Origin: Branchipolynoe longqiensis | Taxonomy: Eukaryota; Annelida; Polychaeta; Phyllodocida; Polynoidae | Direction of reading: 5' to 3' | Assembly (NCBI GenBank): GCA_030323885.1 | Contig: CM059193.1 | Location: 52,356,749-52,420,748, forward strand | Length of the DNA stretch: 64,000 bases | Notes under the pieces: generated by a model | Database searches by the model: none | The model's input: only the letters and a program-made list of their open reading frames with translations | Told to the model about the DNA's origin: nothing | Translations under genes and position numbers: made by a program | Part shown: positions 41,401 to 53,400 of the stretch, in pieces | How the letters are laid out: the number at the start of each line of letters is the position of its first letter | How positions within the stretch are numbered: position 1 is the stretch's first letter

Positions 41401-44400
41401 ATGAACCGATATCCCACTCAGTAATATTATCCTAACACTGGGCAAACCAGTATTTTTTCCTATCCTATTACTGCTGAGCGCCAGGTTAGGTAGCGACAAG
41501 TATCGATGTTGTATGTGAACTTAGCCAGGGCACAAACCCACAACCTCCCGCATCGGAAGCCAGCCAGCACTCTTACCAATACGCCAATCTCATCTGAGCC
41601 CTACATGTACATAAAATGGCGTCTTTCGATCATAAGTTGACAACTTCTCACCACTAGAGGACTGCTCCACGTACCTGAGTCGATTAGAGAACTGCTGCTC
41701 CGTTTTGAATACGTGCAGGGCTTGGACGATAACGGCATTGGGCGGAAAGCCAATGGTCTCAGCCACCTGTTTTGTATCACCGATCGACAACAGTCTTGAG
41801 TGAGTTGTCACCTGGTTGAATTAATTAATTCATACGGATTCAATCAAAAGGAACCAGAGGAAAGCATGAAAAACACTTCATTACAAACTAAATATAGGAG
41901 CATTCTTACTAATGTGACATTAAAATGAGTTTCATAGGAACACTTAACGAACCGACAGCTGAACATATACTTTTTGTCACTCAGAGCAGCACTCTACTTG
42001 TGGTCGATCCCAATAAGGGGGCACAAACAGAACAAACAACTTTGCTTATTCACTTTGCCTATTGATATTGCTTATTCACTTTGCTTTCTCACTTTGCCTA
42101 CTCACATTGCCTATTCAATTTGCCTATTCACATTGCTTATTCAATTTGCCTATTCACATTACCTATTCAATTTGCCCATTCACTTTGCCTATTCACATTG
42201 GCGTCTGCAGTAGCATGTTCTATTAAATTGCCTCAGTATTCCCTTCTATGTGGTGACAAATATTTAATAAATGCACCAGTATCTAAATTAGATATGTACT
42301 ATAAAATATCGAAAATTGTTTTGGTTTTGCTCACACCCGCGACAGAGAATAGGGTCATTTTTAACTCAGTAGGTAGGCAGGGACCTTTCTAGAGGCCATC
42401 AGACTCACGGCCGTTTCTAGCAGTTTTACACACAACATATTTAATATTTCTAGAATATCAATATTTTGCGAAGATACAGCGACTATTCATGTACGGAATA
42501 CATTCAGATATCAGATGACTGGGTCGTTAAAGAGGCTTTTGTTTCCTTTACCTGGATGAGAGTTGACTCGGTGGCCTTACGGAGTTTCACTTGCAGGTAT
42601 TGGGCCAGGTTGTCGTGCTGCTGCTGGGTAAAGTATATGTCCATCAGGTGTTCGTCATTCCCCTTCACCTCCATTTTGCTGGAACGTACAATCGCTTCTG
42701 GAGTTGCACATTGCACCAGACTTTCCTTTGCCCTTCGCAGTACCTTTCAAAGTGAGATCAGAAAGCACCAACGTAAGGTCATTTTATTCCGCTGTCTGTT
42801 ATGGCCTAGGTGTACTTGGAACTGATTTTTGTCTTCGTTTCATTAAATAATATTTATTCATGAAATAAGGTTCTTTTGTCAGCACTGAATCACTAGCCTT
42901 CCGGCCATGTTAAAGTGTGGATATTAACAGAAGTTAGACACATGCGTTTGTGGCTTTCTCACCTACCAAGTGAGAGATTACCGCAATAGGTTTACAGTAC
43001 TATTATTTATTAATCTATGTGTCAATGATCCAATTTCTAATTAACGCTACAACAAGAGGAAGACCACATTATTCTCCATTGTTCATTAAATGTACACTCC
43101 ATCCAAAATCCTTAGATGGTGATGAAAAGAGAACGTACATTTATTTTAAATATGCATTTAAATGGAAATGTATTTAAATTAAAATCATGAACGGGATGAG
43201 CATACAAACAATATGTTGCAGAGCATCACTACACGCATTGAAGAACATCCAAAACATCAATCATCATGCTGGGTGTCGGCAGGACAAAAGTAGTCCTAAC
43301 TCGATGCCACACTGGCCACTCTTGGCTGACTCATGCATTTTTACACAAGCAAGAACCACTCCTAGAAAGCACTCAATGTGTAGATTTCACGGTCTTGCGT
43401 CAAAATTGTGTTAAGGTAAATAGCAGGTGAAACATCTTCACAAATGTAAAACACAAGCAAATCCTGTTCCTAAAAATCAACTTTTTTTGTGAATTGGATT
43501 TCTCTGTCATTTCAGACAGATTGCCTCAGATATAGTTTTTGCTATCATTTGACACAGATCTGACCATTTCAGAATTTCGTGTTAATTTCAATGTAGGCAT
43601 GTGAATCATGACAGGTGGTAGGGAGAGGTGGAGAGGGACATAGTAAAATCCACTCTCACCGGTATTAGACAGGTAGTGAATATGGTAGAAGCAATCAACA
43701 CATGTGGTGCAGATGGGGAGGGACATGGTAGAAACCATCATCACGGGTTCTACCTCCGGTAGGGAACAAGGTAGAAACCATCATCACAGGTGGTGGACCA
43801 GTAGGGAACAAGGTAGAAACCATCATCACAGATGTTGGACCAATAGGGAACAAGGTAGAAACCATCATCACAGGTGGTGGATCAGTAGGGAACAAGGTAG
43901 ACAGAGGTGCGGACATGGTAGAAGTTGTCATCACAGCTAGTGCAGAAAGGTAGGGGTATAGCAGAATCCTAACGGCACTGCCAACAACTAGTGTCTTGGG
44001 TAGCAGTGCACTGCGGAAGCTTCAGTGAAAAGACCAGGAACAGGTGCTGGTAAAATTAAGCGAACCTCTTCTTCCCAGGTCTTGTCTCCGGTACGTGTCT
44101 TTAGTTGGCTGCACACCTGCTGGGTGACAGTAGCCAGTGTATCCGGGTGGAAACCGATGAAGATGTCATTTGCTGTAACCCGAGCCCTGTAGGAAACAAA
44201 GCACCAGAGCACTAGAAAGTTACAATATTTCCACCACCAACGTGTCCTCTGATGGCAGTGGCAAGAACTAATGTAGTTGGTAACAGGGCCGCGTTCCGGG
44301 TGCGCCTCGGAGAAATTCCGGATGTCGCACTAGTCTGAACGGCATATAGCTGTTGGTTGCCTCTAAAATGGCAGCCTCTATAGGGTGTATCCCTTTGCAA

Positions 44401-47400
44401 TTGAAAGAACAGCTCTGATTGGCTGAAACCACTAAACACATGGCCATTTTGGAGACAATTTTTGGCTCCCACCTAAAAAGTATGATGTCGACTCCAAGGC
44501 GCACCCTGAACGCATATTGGCCAAAAAGACGTCACGGAGTCGACCCTGAAGGTGGCCCAGCTATGGTCTTACGGAACTTCCAGTGGAAGTTCTAGCAATT
44601 CTGCACTAATATAATATAAGCTAGATTTGTAGCTATTACTACAGATGAAATTTATCCATAATTTAATTAATGGATCAAATTTTAGAAGTTTTGGTAGCCT
44701 ATCAGAAAATAAAACTTAAAGAAGGGATTAAAAAATTAATTAAATTTAGAAATAACCTGGCCCGTGCTCGATGCTGTTAATCACATGTAATTCTTAACTC
44801 TTGCTCTTATTGTAGTTTCTATGTCGTCCAGCTTTTTTGCATTGGGTCTTTTTCAGTTCGGAGGCACTGCTATACACGATTTCCACCACCAATCCATCCT
44901 CTGACGTCAGTGGAAGAATTATTGTTGTCTCTACCTTGCATGCTCTGTGAAAAAGGTTTGATAGACGATTTCCACCACCAACCCACCCTCAGGTAATAGT
45001 GAGAACTAATATTGTGGTTGACTGTGGATGTTCCACGGAAAAGGTATATTGCGATCGTTCCGTCATAACGGTTTTTTATCAATTACACATGCAAATTAGA
45101 GTTTACCAAATGAAGCTGCAAACACCACATACCGTCCTGCCGTGCCCGATGTGAGTTTTTCTGTCCATGCGGCCAGAAGTTTGACGATGTGCTTCTCATC
45201 ATTCGTCAGCATGCTGGAGCATGCCACAAAGTGCTTCTCCAGTCGATTAATCAAAGGTATCGGGAATTTCTTGTACACCACATCTTTCTCGGCAACAACG
45301 ATTAGTCTGAACAGCAAGGAAGGAAAAACCAGTATCAGTCATAAGCCACAACATGGGAAGCAGCAGTTATAACATACAGGGATGAATGAAAGCGGTCCCT
45401 GGTTAGAACAAAAAATCTGGTGAAAATCTGTGGCAAGAATTCTGTAAATAATTAAGAACACTGAAAACAGAATGTGCTTCAATAATAATACTATCATTAT
45501 CCTAGTAATCATTCTTTCATTGTCCAATATCATGAAACGTTTGCTAAAACATGGATATTCTCCCATAGTATTAGCACTGTCAGGGAATTGCGGAAATTTC
45601 CCGGAAGTCAGGTTTCATCCACTACTCTCCTAGCACTATCCTAGCTCCATTCCTATGATCAGTCATCTTTGGGGAAGTTTCACTACCCTTTGTTGTGACT
45701 GTATTATCACACACGCTGCAAATTCCCACTTTCTATCCCCGCAATCACTCCTTGCTTTTCTGATTGTTTCCGTTTTATATGCTACCAACATCTCCGGTCA
45801 TATCAGAACAGGATTTGGACTGACCCATTAATGCCATATTTATCCATAGCAAGTTGTGACAGTTAATCGGCGATTATCAAGAATCGCAGAAATCTGCGAA
45901 ATCGTGGCGATCCTTCATCCCTGCATAAATAATAGTTAAAACAATGAAGTTATGTTAACCATCTCAACATGGTTAACATAACTTCATTGAGTTGCATAGC
46001 TCCCACCGCTACGCCCCCCCCCCCCGCCGCCCCCATTTAGACCCAGGTAAAAATAAGCAAAATACCGACTTATGTATACTCAACTCTAATCATGTACAGT
46101 AAAACCTCTTTAGTCTACCACCTCCACAGCTCGACCACTCCCCTATATCGATTGTTTTTTTTGTGTCCCAACAATACCATTGTAACCATATTCTAACTCT
46201 CTAAACCGACCACCTCTCTAAATGGACTACTTAAAGTCGGTCCCAAGGTCAGTCGTTTTAGAGAGGGTTTACTGTAGTTTTAGTTCAGGATGAGTGAGTG
46301 AACCTGCTCCTAGTTGGCTTAGGTCCACACCTCAGGGCAGTTTGTGACACAGTCTACACAATTATAGTACTATATGGTTGATCTACAACCCTCCAGGTGG
46401 CGACACAGTAAAGTCGTTCATCTACCCTTCGTAAGGCAGTACAAATCTGTCACGCGCTCTGAATTACCCAAGTAATAACCAGCATGTGGAAATGCTAGCC
46501 CGAATCAGGTCTATGAGGGCAGCTTGGTTGGGATTACAAAGTCTAGTAACGGATATGGATGCACACATCATGGTGTTCACGGATAAACCCCACGACCATG
46601 GCCTACATCAAAAGACGGGTGGGACCAGTTCATTAAAGGTGGATGCGTTCACGTCCGAGAGGAAATCCTTTCTCCACTCTTTAGCCTAAAGTGTAACGCA
46701 AAACGTCATGACGGAGGTGTCCAGTGCCTTACTGGTCACGCCGCACTGGCCGTCACACAGCCATGATTTGTGTCGGTGACGAGATAACCAAGACAAGCGC
46801 TCTTCTTCCCCAGAAGCAACGGCAATCTAAGTCACTAGGGCGAAATGTGGCAACAACTCCCTTGTTGGCATACCATTTGTGAGAAGCTATGTGCTGCCTT
46901 ATGGCCTCGACAAGGCCACAACGGAATTCATAGTGTCGTCGGTGCGCAAAGAAGGCATAGTGCGCCTGTACTGCACATATTACAGAAGTAGAGCCTATAT
47001 TACGTCACTACTCAGTACAACCATTGGAACAGTCACTGGCACAAGTCTACAGGTTGGAGGACTGGGGTGTGAGGCAGTGAACACAGCTCGTTGTGTCGGA
47101 TATCACTAACGTGCGCCCAATTCCAAACATGGTTCCCTACCTTATTCGAACTATAATCAGCTGGATATCACTACCTCATTATCTGTCAAACTGTCAACAA
47201 AATGATGTGAGTTTTCATTGTGGGATATAGCATCTAAAGCACATGAGTTTGCAATGCTTGACTGAGAAGCAACTTACTTGAAGTTCGGATGTACCTGCAC
47301 CTTCACCCGGTGATTGCCCAGCCCCAGATCGACAAACCGCTTCTCGGCAAAGTGTGTGTAGGACTGAAAGCCAGCACAATTAAAGCACAGTTATTGGATG

Positions 47401-50400
47401 CACGTAGAATAGGTAGGCCTACAGACTTAAGGCGGTATGCACATGATGACTTTATTGCGCTGCCCCACTGGGAGATTAGGCCGCCAGCAACATGACTCGA
47501 TATCCCACTCAGTCACATTATTTTGATACTAAGCTAACCAGTCCTTGGCTTATCCTAGTAATGCCGAGCGCCAGGCTAGTTAGCAACAAGTATACATTTT
47601 GTAAGTCATTGGTTCGACTCGGTCCGCATTCGAACCGCCGACCTTCCGCACGGGAAGCCTGAACTCTACTGATTGGGCCCCCGCATTACAGGGGCGAGTT
47701 CTGCTCGGCCAAATTACGTACTGCCATGTGACGTCAGAGTATAATTTCACAACGAAGAGCAAAATACACACGCAAAACAAAAAGAAAAGTGAAATGCATG
47801 ATTGTGGATACTTGCCGGCATCATATTAGTCCTTAGGGTGGGTGCAGTGCTTCCAAATGGACCTTAGCCTTTGCCTTCAACCGATTTGAAATCCTGCACC
47901 CACTTATAGTTACTTTAAACTAGGTATTTTGATTACATTAGCAGGTCTCATTCAAATAACAGAATCGCTTGTATTCATAATTTCTTTCGAGAATTATTTT
48001 CTTTTTCATTCCAGATTTTTATTTCAGAATAACTTGCTCTTGGTTAGAGCCTGGGCACTGGTATTCCGGTTGTTGCCTATACTAGTTATTTCCATAATTT
48101 AAATAGTATAATAGATATCATGGCTACAGTGAGCGGTATTTACACTCATTTCACGATTTTAGCAGACAATGCCCTGGTTGAATTCTCAATTATCTGCTCA
48201 TTGGACATTGGATCATAAAATCTTTTCTTAGCCGCTGTTCCTGTCCTTCCGCCAAATACCCAGTGGCGAGGGACCCCGGATGGTTGGCATAAGGTGGAGA
48301 AAAGCACACGCAGGGTGAAAATATCAGGGAGTGGATCCAAGAACAAGCCTTGGAGATTTGATCAAGTGTCATCGTCAAGGGTCAAACCAGCAAGATTCAC
48401 TTTGAGTAGGTACTCCAAAGTGGGCGTATACCGTGTCCGCAGCGCGAAATCCGACATATTTTAAGCCTTTTTAAAATACTTCCATCTCCACTAATACTGC
48501 TTCGTTTGAAATAAAAATTATATGAAATTAAAGCTTGTTATTTTGTCTTTTAGGGTATTTGATTTTTAATTATCATTATGAAATAAATTATAGTCAATGG
48601 ACACTTGTTAGGGGGTACCATCGGCAGCTCTGGGCATGCTCGCCGAGTTTGTTTTCATCCAGTCTGAGCTGCTCCCTTCCCTAAGATTGATGCCTTGATG
48701 AGCACATTGACCTAAGCTAAAAATAACCACCAATGAAAGACAGAGAAGAAACTAGGCTTCATTATCATATCAACCATGATTGTTTTTAAGTGGGAAATTT
48801 TATTGAACGGAAGGAGTGAAACCATTAAGACATCAATCCTCCTTGAAAATTGATCAGGATCGTTCTGAAAATTATATCCTCAGAAAGCTCAAGTCTTCCT
48901 CTACGTAACCAGAACAATAGTTGGTTGAGATTTATATCATGCTCATCAAGGTTGGTCTGAGAAGGGACTGCTGCAAGAATTTTTTTTTTTTTTTTTAATT
49001 GAGGCTGTATTTATTCTGTCCATAGCATGTAAGCCTGGGTACCCAGGCTTGTTTTCAATGCTGGCCAGCTGTAGTGTTGGTGTTGTCTTACCAAACAGTA
49101 GCTGCTGATAAGTTATTTGATTGTCTGCATTTCAGTAGCAGATAGATAGTATGTTGGTACGTTTAGTAGCCTATGTTAGTTTTTTTGGGCCCTCTTGGCA
49201 TTGTATTTTTGTTCTATTCCTATTACCATGTTAGTTGTTTTCTTAAGGTTCTACATTAGTGTTTTGGGGTTTTCTTGGGAAGAGTTTTCCGCTTTTTTCT
49301 ACTTAATTCTATGCTAGCCTATTTTATTTACATGTCAATAGGCTTGTACGTAATAGGTGGTTGAGTTATGTTTGTTTGAAATTGATTTGATTTATATTGT
49401 TGTTGGATATGTTATCTGGCTTTTATATTTCCGGTTATCCCGCCCTGGGCTGTCCAGTTGGTGGGCCGTGACATATCACCTGCCCCCTTGTGGTGCAGTT
49501 CAGTTGGGGTTCCCAGTTTTTATTTTGCACAGATATTTTTTGTACTTTTTTAGGTCAGGGATTTGTCTTTCTTTCACCATTTGCGCATTCCATGCCTTGG
49601 CGGCCATTTCCAGTGTGCTCCTTTCATGGGCTTTGTTCTGGCTTCTGGTCTGTCTTAGTAGTGGTGCCTTGCTTGCTCTGGTGTCCCTTAGTGGTTGGGT
49701 TAGACGCTTAATGTCTTGGCTATATCCATATGCTAATGTTTTTAGGTGGATTATCCTTCTGTTTTCTAGTAGCTTTACTTTAGTTCTTTTGTGTAGGTCA
49801 TAAGTGGGGTGTAGTTTGTCTATTTTCAGGCATATTTTCAGGGCCCTATTTTGTAGTATCTGCAATTTTTTAAGTAGCTCTTTATTAGCACCCATGTAGA
49901 TTACATCCCCATAGTCAAAGTAGGGGAGTACCATGCCTTTGACATATCTTGTGTCATAGTTTCTTAGTTTAGCAAATAGCCATAGTTTGTGATTTACTTT
50001 TTGTATGATTCTTGTTAAAAACAGATCGTACTTTAGCTGGCTATCCAGTTCTAGGCCTAGGTATTTGTAGTGATTTACACTTTCCAGTGTTTGGTTTCCT
50101 AGTGTGCATTGTAGGTTTCTTCCTGTGATTGCTGTATGTGAGAAGAGTACTGTTTTAGATTTATTTGCATTGATGGTTATTTTATTGGATTCACACCAGC
50201 TGTCCAGTTTTAGCAGGAGGTTGTTCAGTTTGGTTGCTACCTCCTCTATTGTGCTTCCTTCTGCATATATGACAGTGTCATCCGCATATAGCTGGAGACA
50301 TTCTGTCTCCAGCCATTTTTCTAGGTCATTTATGTATAGTATAAATAGTAGTGGTCCCAGGACTGATCCTTGGGGTACACCACAGGTGATAGTTTGTTGG

Positions 50401-53400
50401 TCTGAGAGTGTACCATTTACTTTAGTTGTTTGCTGCCTGCTGTTTAGGTAGCATTTTATCCAGTTTATTGATTTGGATTTAATGCCCATGTTGTTTAATT
50501 TTCTTATTAATATACTGTGGTCTACAGTGTCAAAGGCTTTGCTGAAGTCGATGAACGCTGCTCCAACTAATTTCTTTTGGTTCAATGATGCCAGCACATC
50601 ACTTGTTAGGTTTGCTATTGTTTTTGAAACCTCCTTGCCTCTTGTTTAGTATATTCGTTTTTTCCAGGTGCGCATTTATGTGCCTGTGGAATATTTTTTC
50701 AATTAGCTTGCCTGGTGTTTGCAAGATTGATATTGGTCTGTAGTTCCCCATGTTTTGTTTGTCACCACTTTTGTATATGGGGGTAATGGTTGCCATCTTC
50801 CATGCTGTGATGAAGTGTCCCTGCTCAAATGATATGTTGAACAGGTCGACCATGGTATCTGGGATGGCTTGGAGTGCCTCTTTTAGTATTTTTGTGGGGA
50901 TTTCATCTATTCCACTTGGTTTGTTTTCATCTATGTCATTTATTAGCTGTGTTAGTTCTTTTAGGTCAGTTTTGCAGGTGGGGATTTCATCCTGGATATT
51001 TTCTGACTTGTTTTCCCAGATTCTTGTGAATTTCTTTGATAACCTTTGTCCTACCGTGGCAAAGTGTGTATTTAGTTTGTTTGCTGCATCACTATCTGTG
51101 TGCATATTTCCATCCTTATCCTGGAAGCTTATCCGTTCTTCTATCTTATTTTTGGGGAATAGTAAGCTTACATTTTTCTAGAACTTACTTGCGTTGCTTC
51201 CCCAGTCCTTGTCTTGTTTTACTATATATTTCTTTTTTGGTGTCCTTACTGCTTTGAGGGAGTTGTTTCTGGCAGTATTATAGGCCCTTTTATCCTCTGG
51301 GTCTTTAGTACGTTTCACTTTGTCACCTAGCTTTCGTTTTGTTGCAATATGCGTTAACAGTTCCCTGTCTACCCACGGGTCTTGGTTTCTCTGTATTTTT
51401 AGTTTCTTTATGGGACACATCTCATCTAATGATTGTTTTATTTCTGTGACAATGTTATTCCAGTAGATATCAGGGTCATCTCTGTCTGTTGTTAGGTCTA
51501 TATTTTCATATAGGTGGTTTTGTAGTGTTTCTTTTGAGTAGTTTTTTAGGGATCTGCCCATCTTATATATATATTGGCTTGTGCTTTTGAGTTTTTTCCT
51601 CGCCAGCTTCTAGTGCCCCATTTTGTGGCATGGTTTGAGTTGGTTAGTATTAGGTCAATTGTTGAGCTATTGTTTCCTAGTCTTGTGCTGTCTGTAATAA
51701 GTTGCTGTGGCCCTAGGATTTTGATAGTGGTTTGTAGCATTAGTTTATTTTTGTCGTTGCTACTGTACTTTATGTTGAAGTCCCCTAGCACAAAGATTTC
51801 TGCATTTGTTAGTTTTCTCACTGTATTTATACTTTTCTCTAGAGTTTGAAGGAATGTTTCAATATCCCCGGATGTTGGTCTGTAGAGGCTTGCTATGGCT
51901 ATGTTAGCCTGCTTCTCATTTTTTATTAGGCACCATAGTAGCTCCAGGTGTTCATTTGAGTTGTTTGCTATTTTTAGAGCCTCAGTGTCTAGATTTTTTT
52001 AGGTCTTGCAGTAGATTGCAACCGCTCCACCTTTTTTTATTAGGTTTGCTATGTTAATTTGCTGTCTGTCATTACGTACAAGCCTATATCCTTCTATGTT
52101 GAGGGTGTTGTCTTGATGTCTCTCAGTGAACCATGTTTCTGACAGTGTTAAAACATCAAGATTTTCATTTTTATTGTGTCTATTTTATTGGATGCACTCT
52201 GGCAGTTTAGGTGGGCAAAGTGCGTGCCCCTTCCCAGCCTGCATTCAATTTCATCTACCATCTTTCTTTACCTTTAGGTTCGGCGTTTGTTAGATTTCGC
52301 GAGTTTTTAACTTTGTTTAGATTGTTTTATGGGCGTATGGGCTGGTGCATACAGTACATATGCCCTGTTTTGTTATATATAGTTTCATACATAATTAATA
52401 AGTTATTTTGCTGTTTTGCTTGCTTGTGAATGTGGCTATTGTCAGCTCGCGATGCCTAAAAGGGAATTTTGTCTTTCTCTGATCAGTTAGCAAATTATGT
52501 CATCATGTAGAGCTTGTAATTCTGGTTATTTTGGTATAAAGATTGTACTGATAGGACAATTATAACGGGAGTTATGCTGTTTTTCTTAATTTTACTGAAT
52601 TTATTATTGATGGTTGATGGAAATTAAGGAATTTAGCAAGTTTGACATGACATTTCAGAAAGAATACTAACAGTGATCGTCTGTAAAAAATTGAGCTTCT
52701 TATTTGTACTATAGAGAATGAGATTCTTTAATATTGGACAGATCATATGCAAAATAGCTTCCAGGTGGGACCCTAAAAACCTAGATTTGGCTAATTTGGA
52801 AATGTGCACAAATCGGGGTAAAAAAATCAATCTTTAAACACTCATAACTTTGCAGCTATTCAATCGATCTAAATGATTTTAATATCATTGAGATCTGATT
52901 TAAAAGATCTGTACAGATATATAACTTGTAATACTGACCTGTTGGGAAAAACAATCACTTTGGAGTACCTACTTTGAGCAATGATTTGAAACCAAGATAA
53001 GTTGGTGCTCTTCTGATGGTGGGTAGTAGTTCATTCCACATCTTGCTGCCCACACAGATAGGTGCCTTGGCTAGTCTGTTTGAGGATGGTTTAGAGAAAT
53101 GTGGTCTCTCTCTCCTTCTGTTCACATGGTTTATGTATTGCTGATCCTTTACCTGGCAAATATCAGGGATAGTGCGTGAAGGGCTGCTGCATTGCCTACC
53201 TGGTTAAGGACGTCGTAGAGACTCTCATAGAGACTCTCGAGGTTCAACAGCACCACAGTCTGACCAGTTTCCATGCACACCTTGATCCGGTTGATATTCA
53301 GACATACCTAGAAATAAGTTGTACAATTTATACAGAATTTTCAATCAAACCGTATTCGAAAGCTCAAAATGTAAGAACAGAGGCAACATTTAGCGTTCCT

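Larger units (their letters stand above)
48980..52262 (-). mobile_element. APE-type LINE (Jockey/CR1-group), near full ORF2
   Basis: A poly-T at 48980-48998 is the poly-A tail. ORF2 begins near 52262 (MVDEIECRLGRGTHFAHLNC) and runs down to 49500. The endonuclease pieces and the RT are listed separately. The 5' UTR and ORF1 are absent or unrecognised. It lies inside the TIR element at 48407-52971. The fragment at 22352-23262 is a close sister. Confidence 0.9.
48407..52971. mobile_element. TIR element with 7-bp target duplication, carrying a LINE
   Basis: Exact 16-bp inverted ends TAGGTACTCCAAAGTG (48407-48422) and CACTTTGGAGTACCTA (52956-52971), flanked by identical CTTTGAG (48400-48406 and 52972-52978). 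Native sequence is about 0.57 kb at the left and 0.7 kb at the right; the middle 3.3 kb is a LINE. No transposase frame is seen in the native parts. The short TIR and 7-8-bp duplication fit hAT-like or related elements (inference). Confidence 0.78.

Noticed and set aside
41974..42213. A repetitive short protein with YSHCLFNLPIH-type repeats
   Set aside because: It is a frame through the TTGCCTATTCACA minisatellite.
48407..48422. Treating the 48407/52956 inverted repeats as chance
   Set aside because: A 16-bp exact match with identical 7-bp flanks and an interrupted LINE frame is unlikely by chance, so it was kept as an element.
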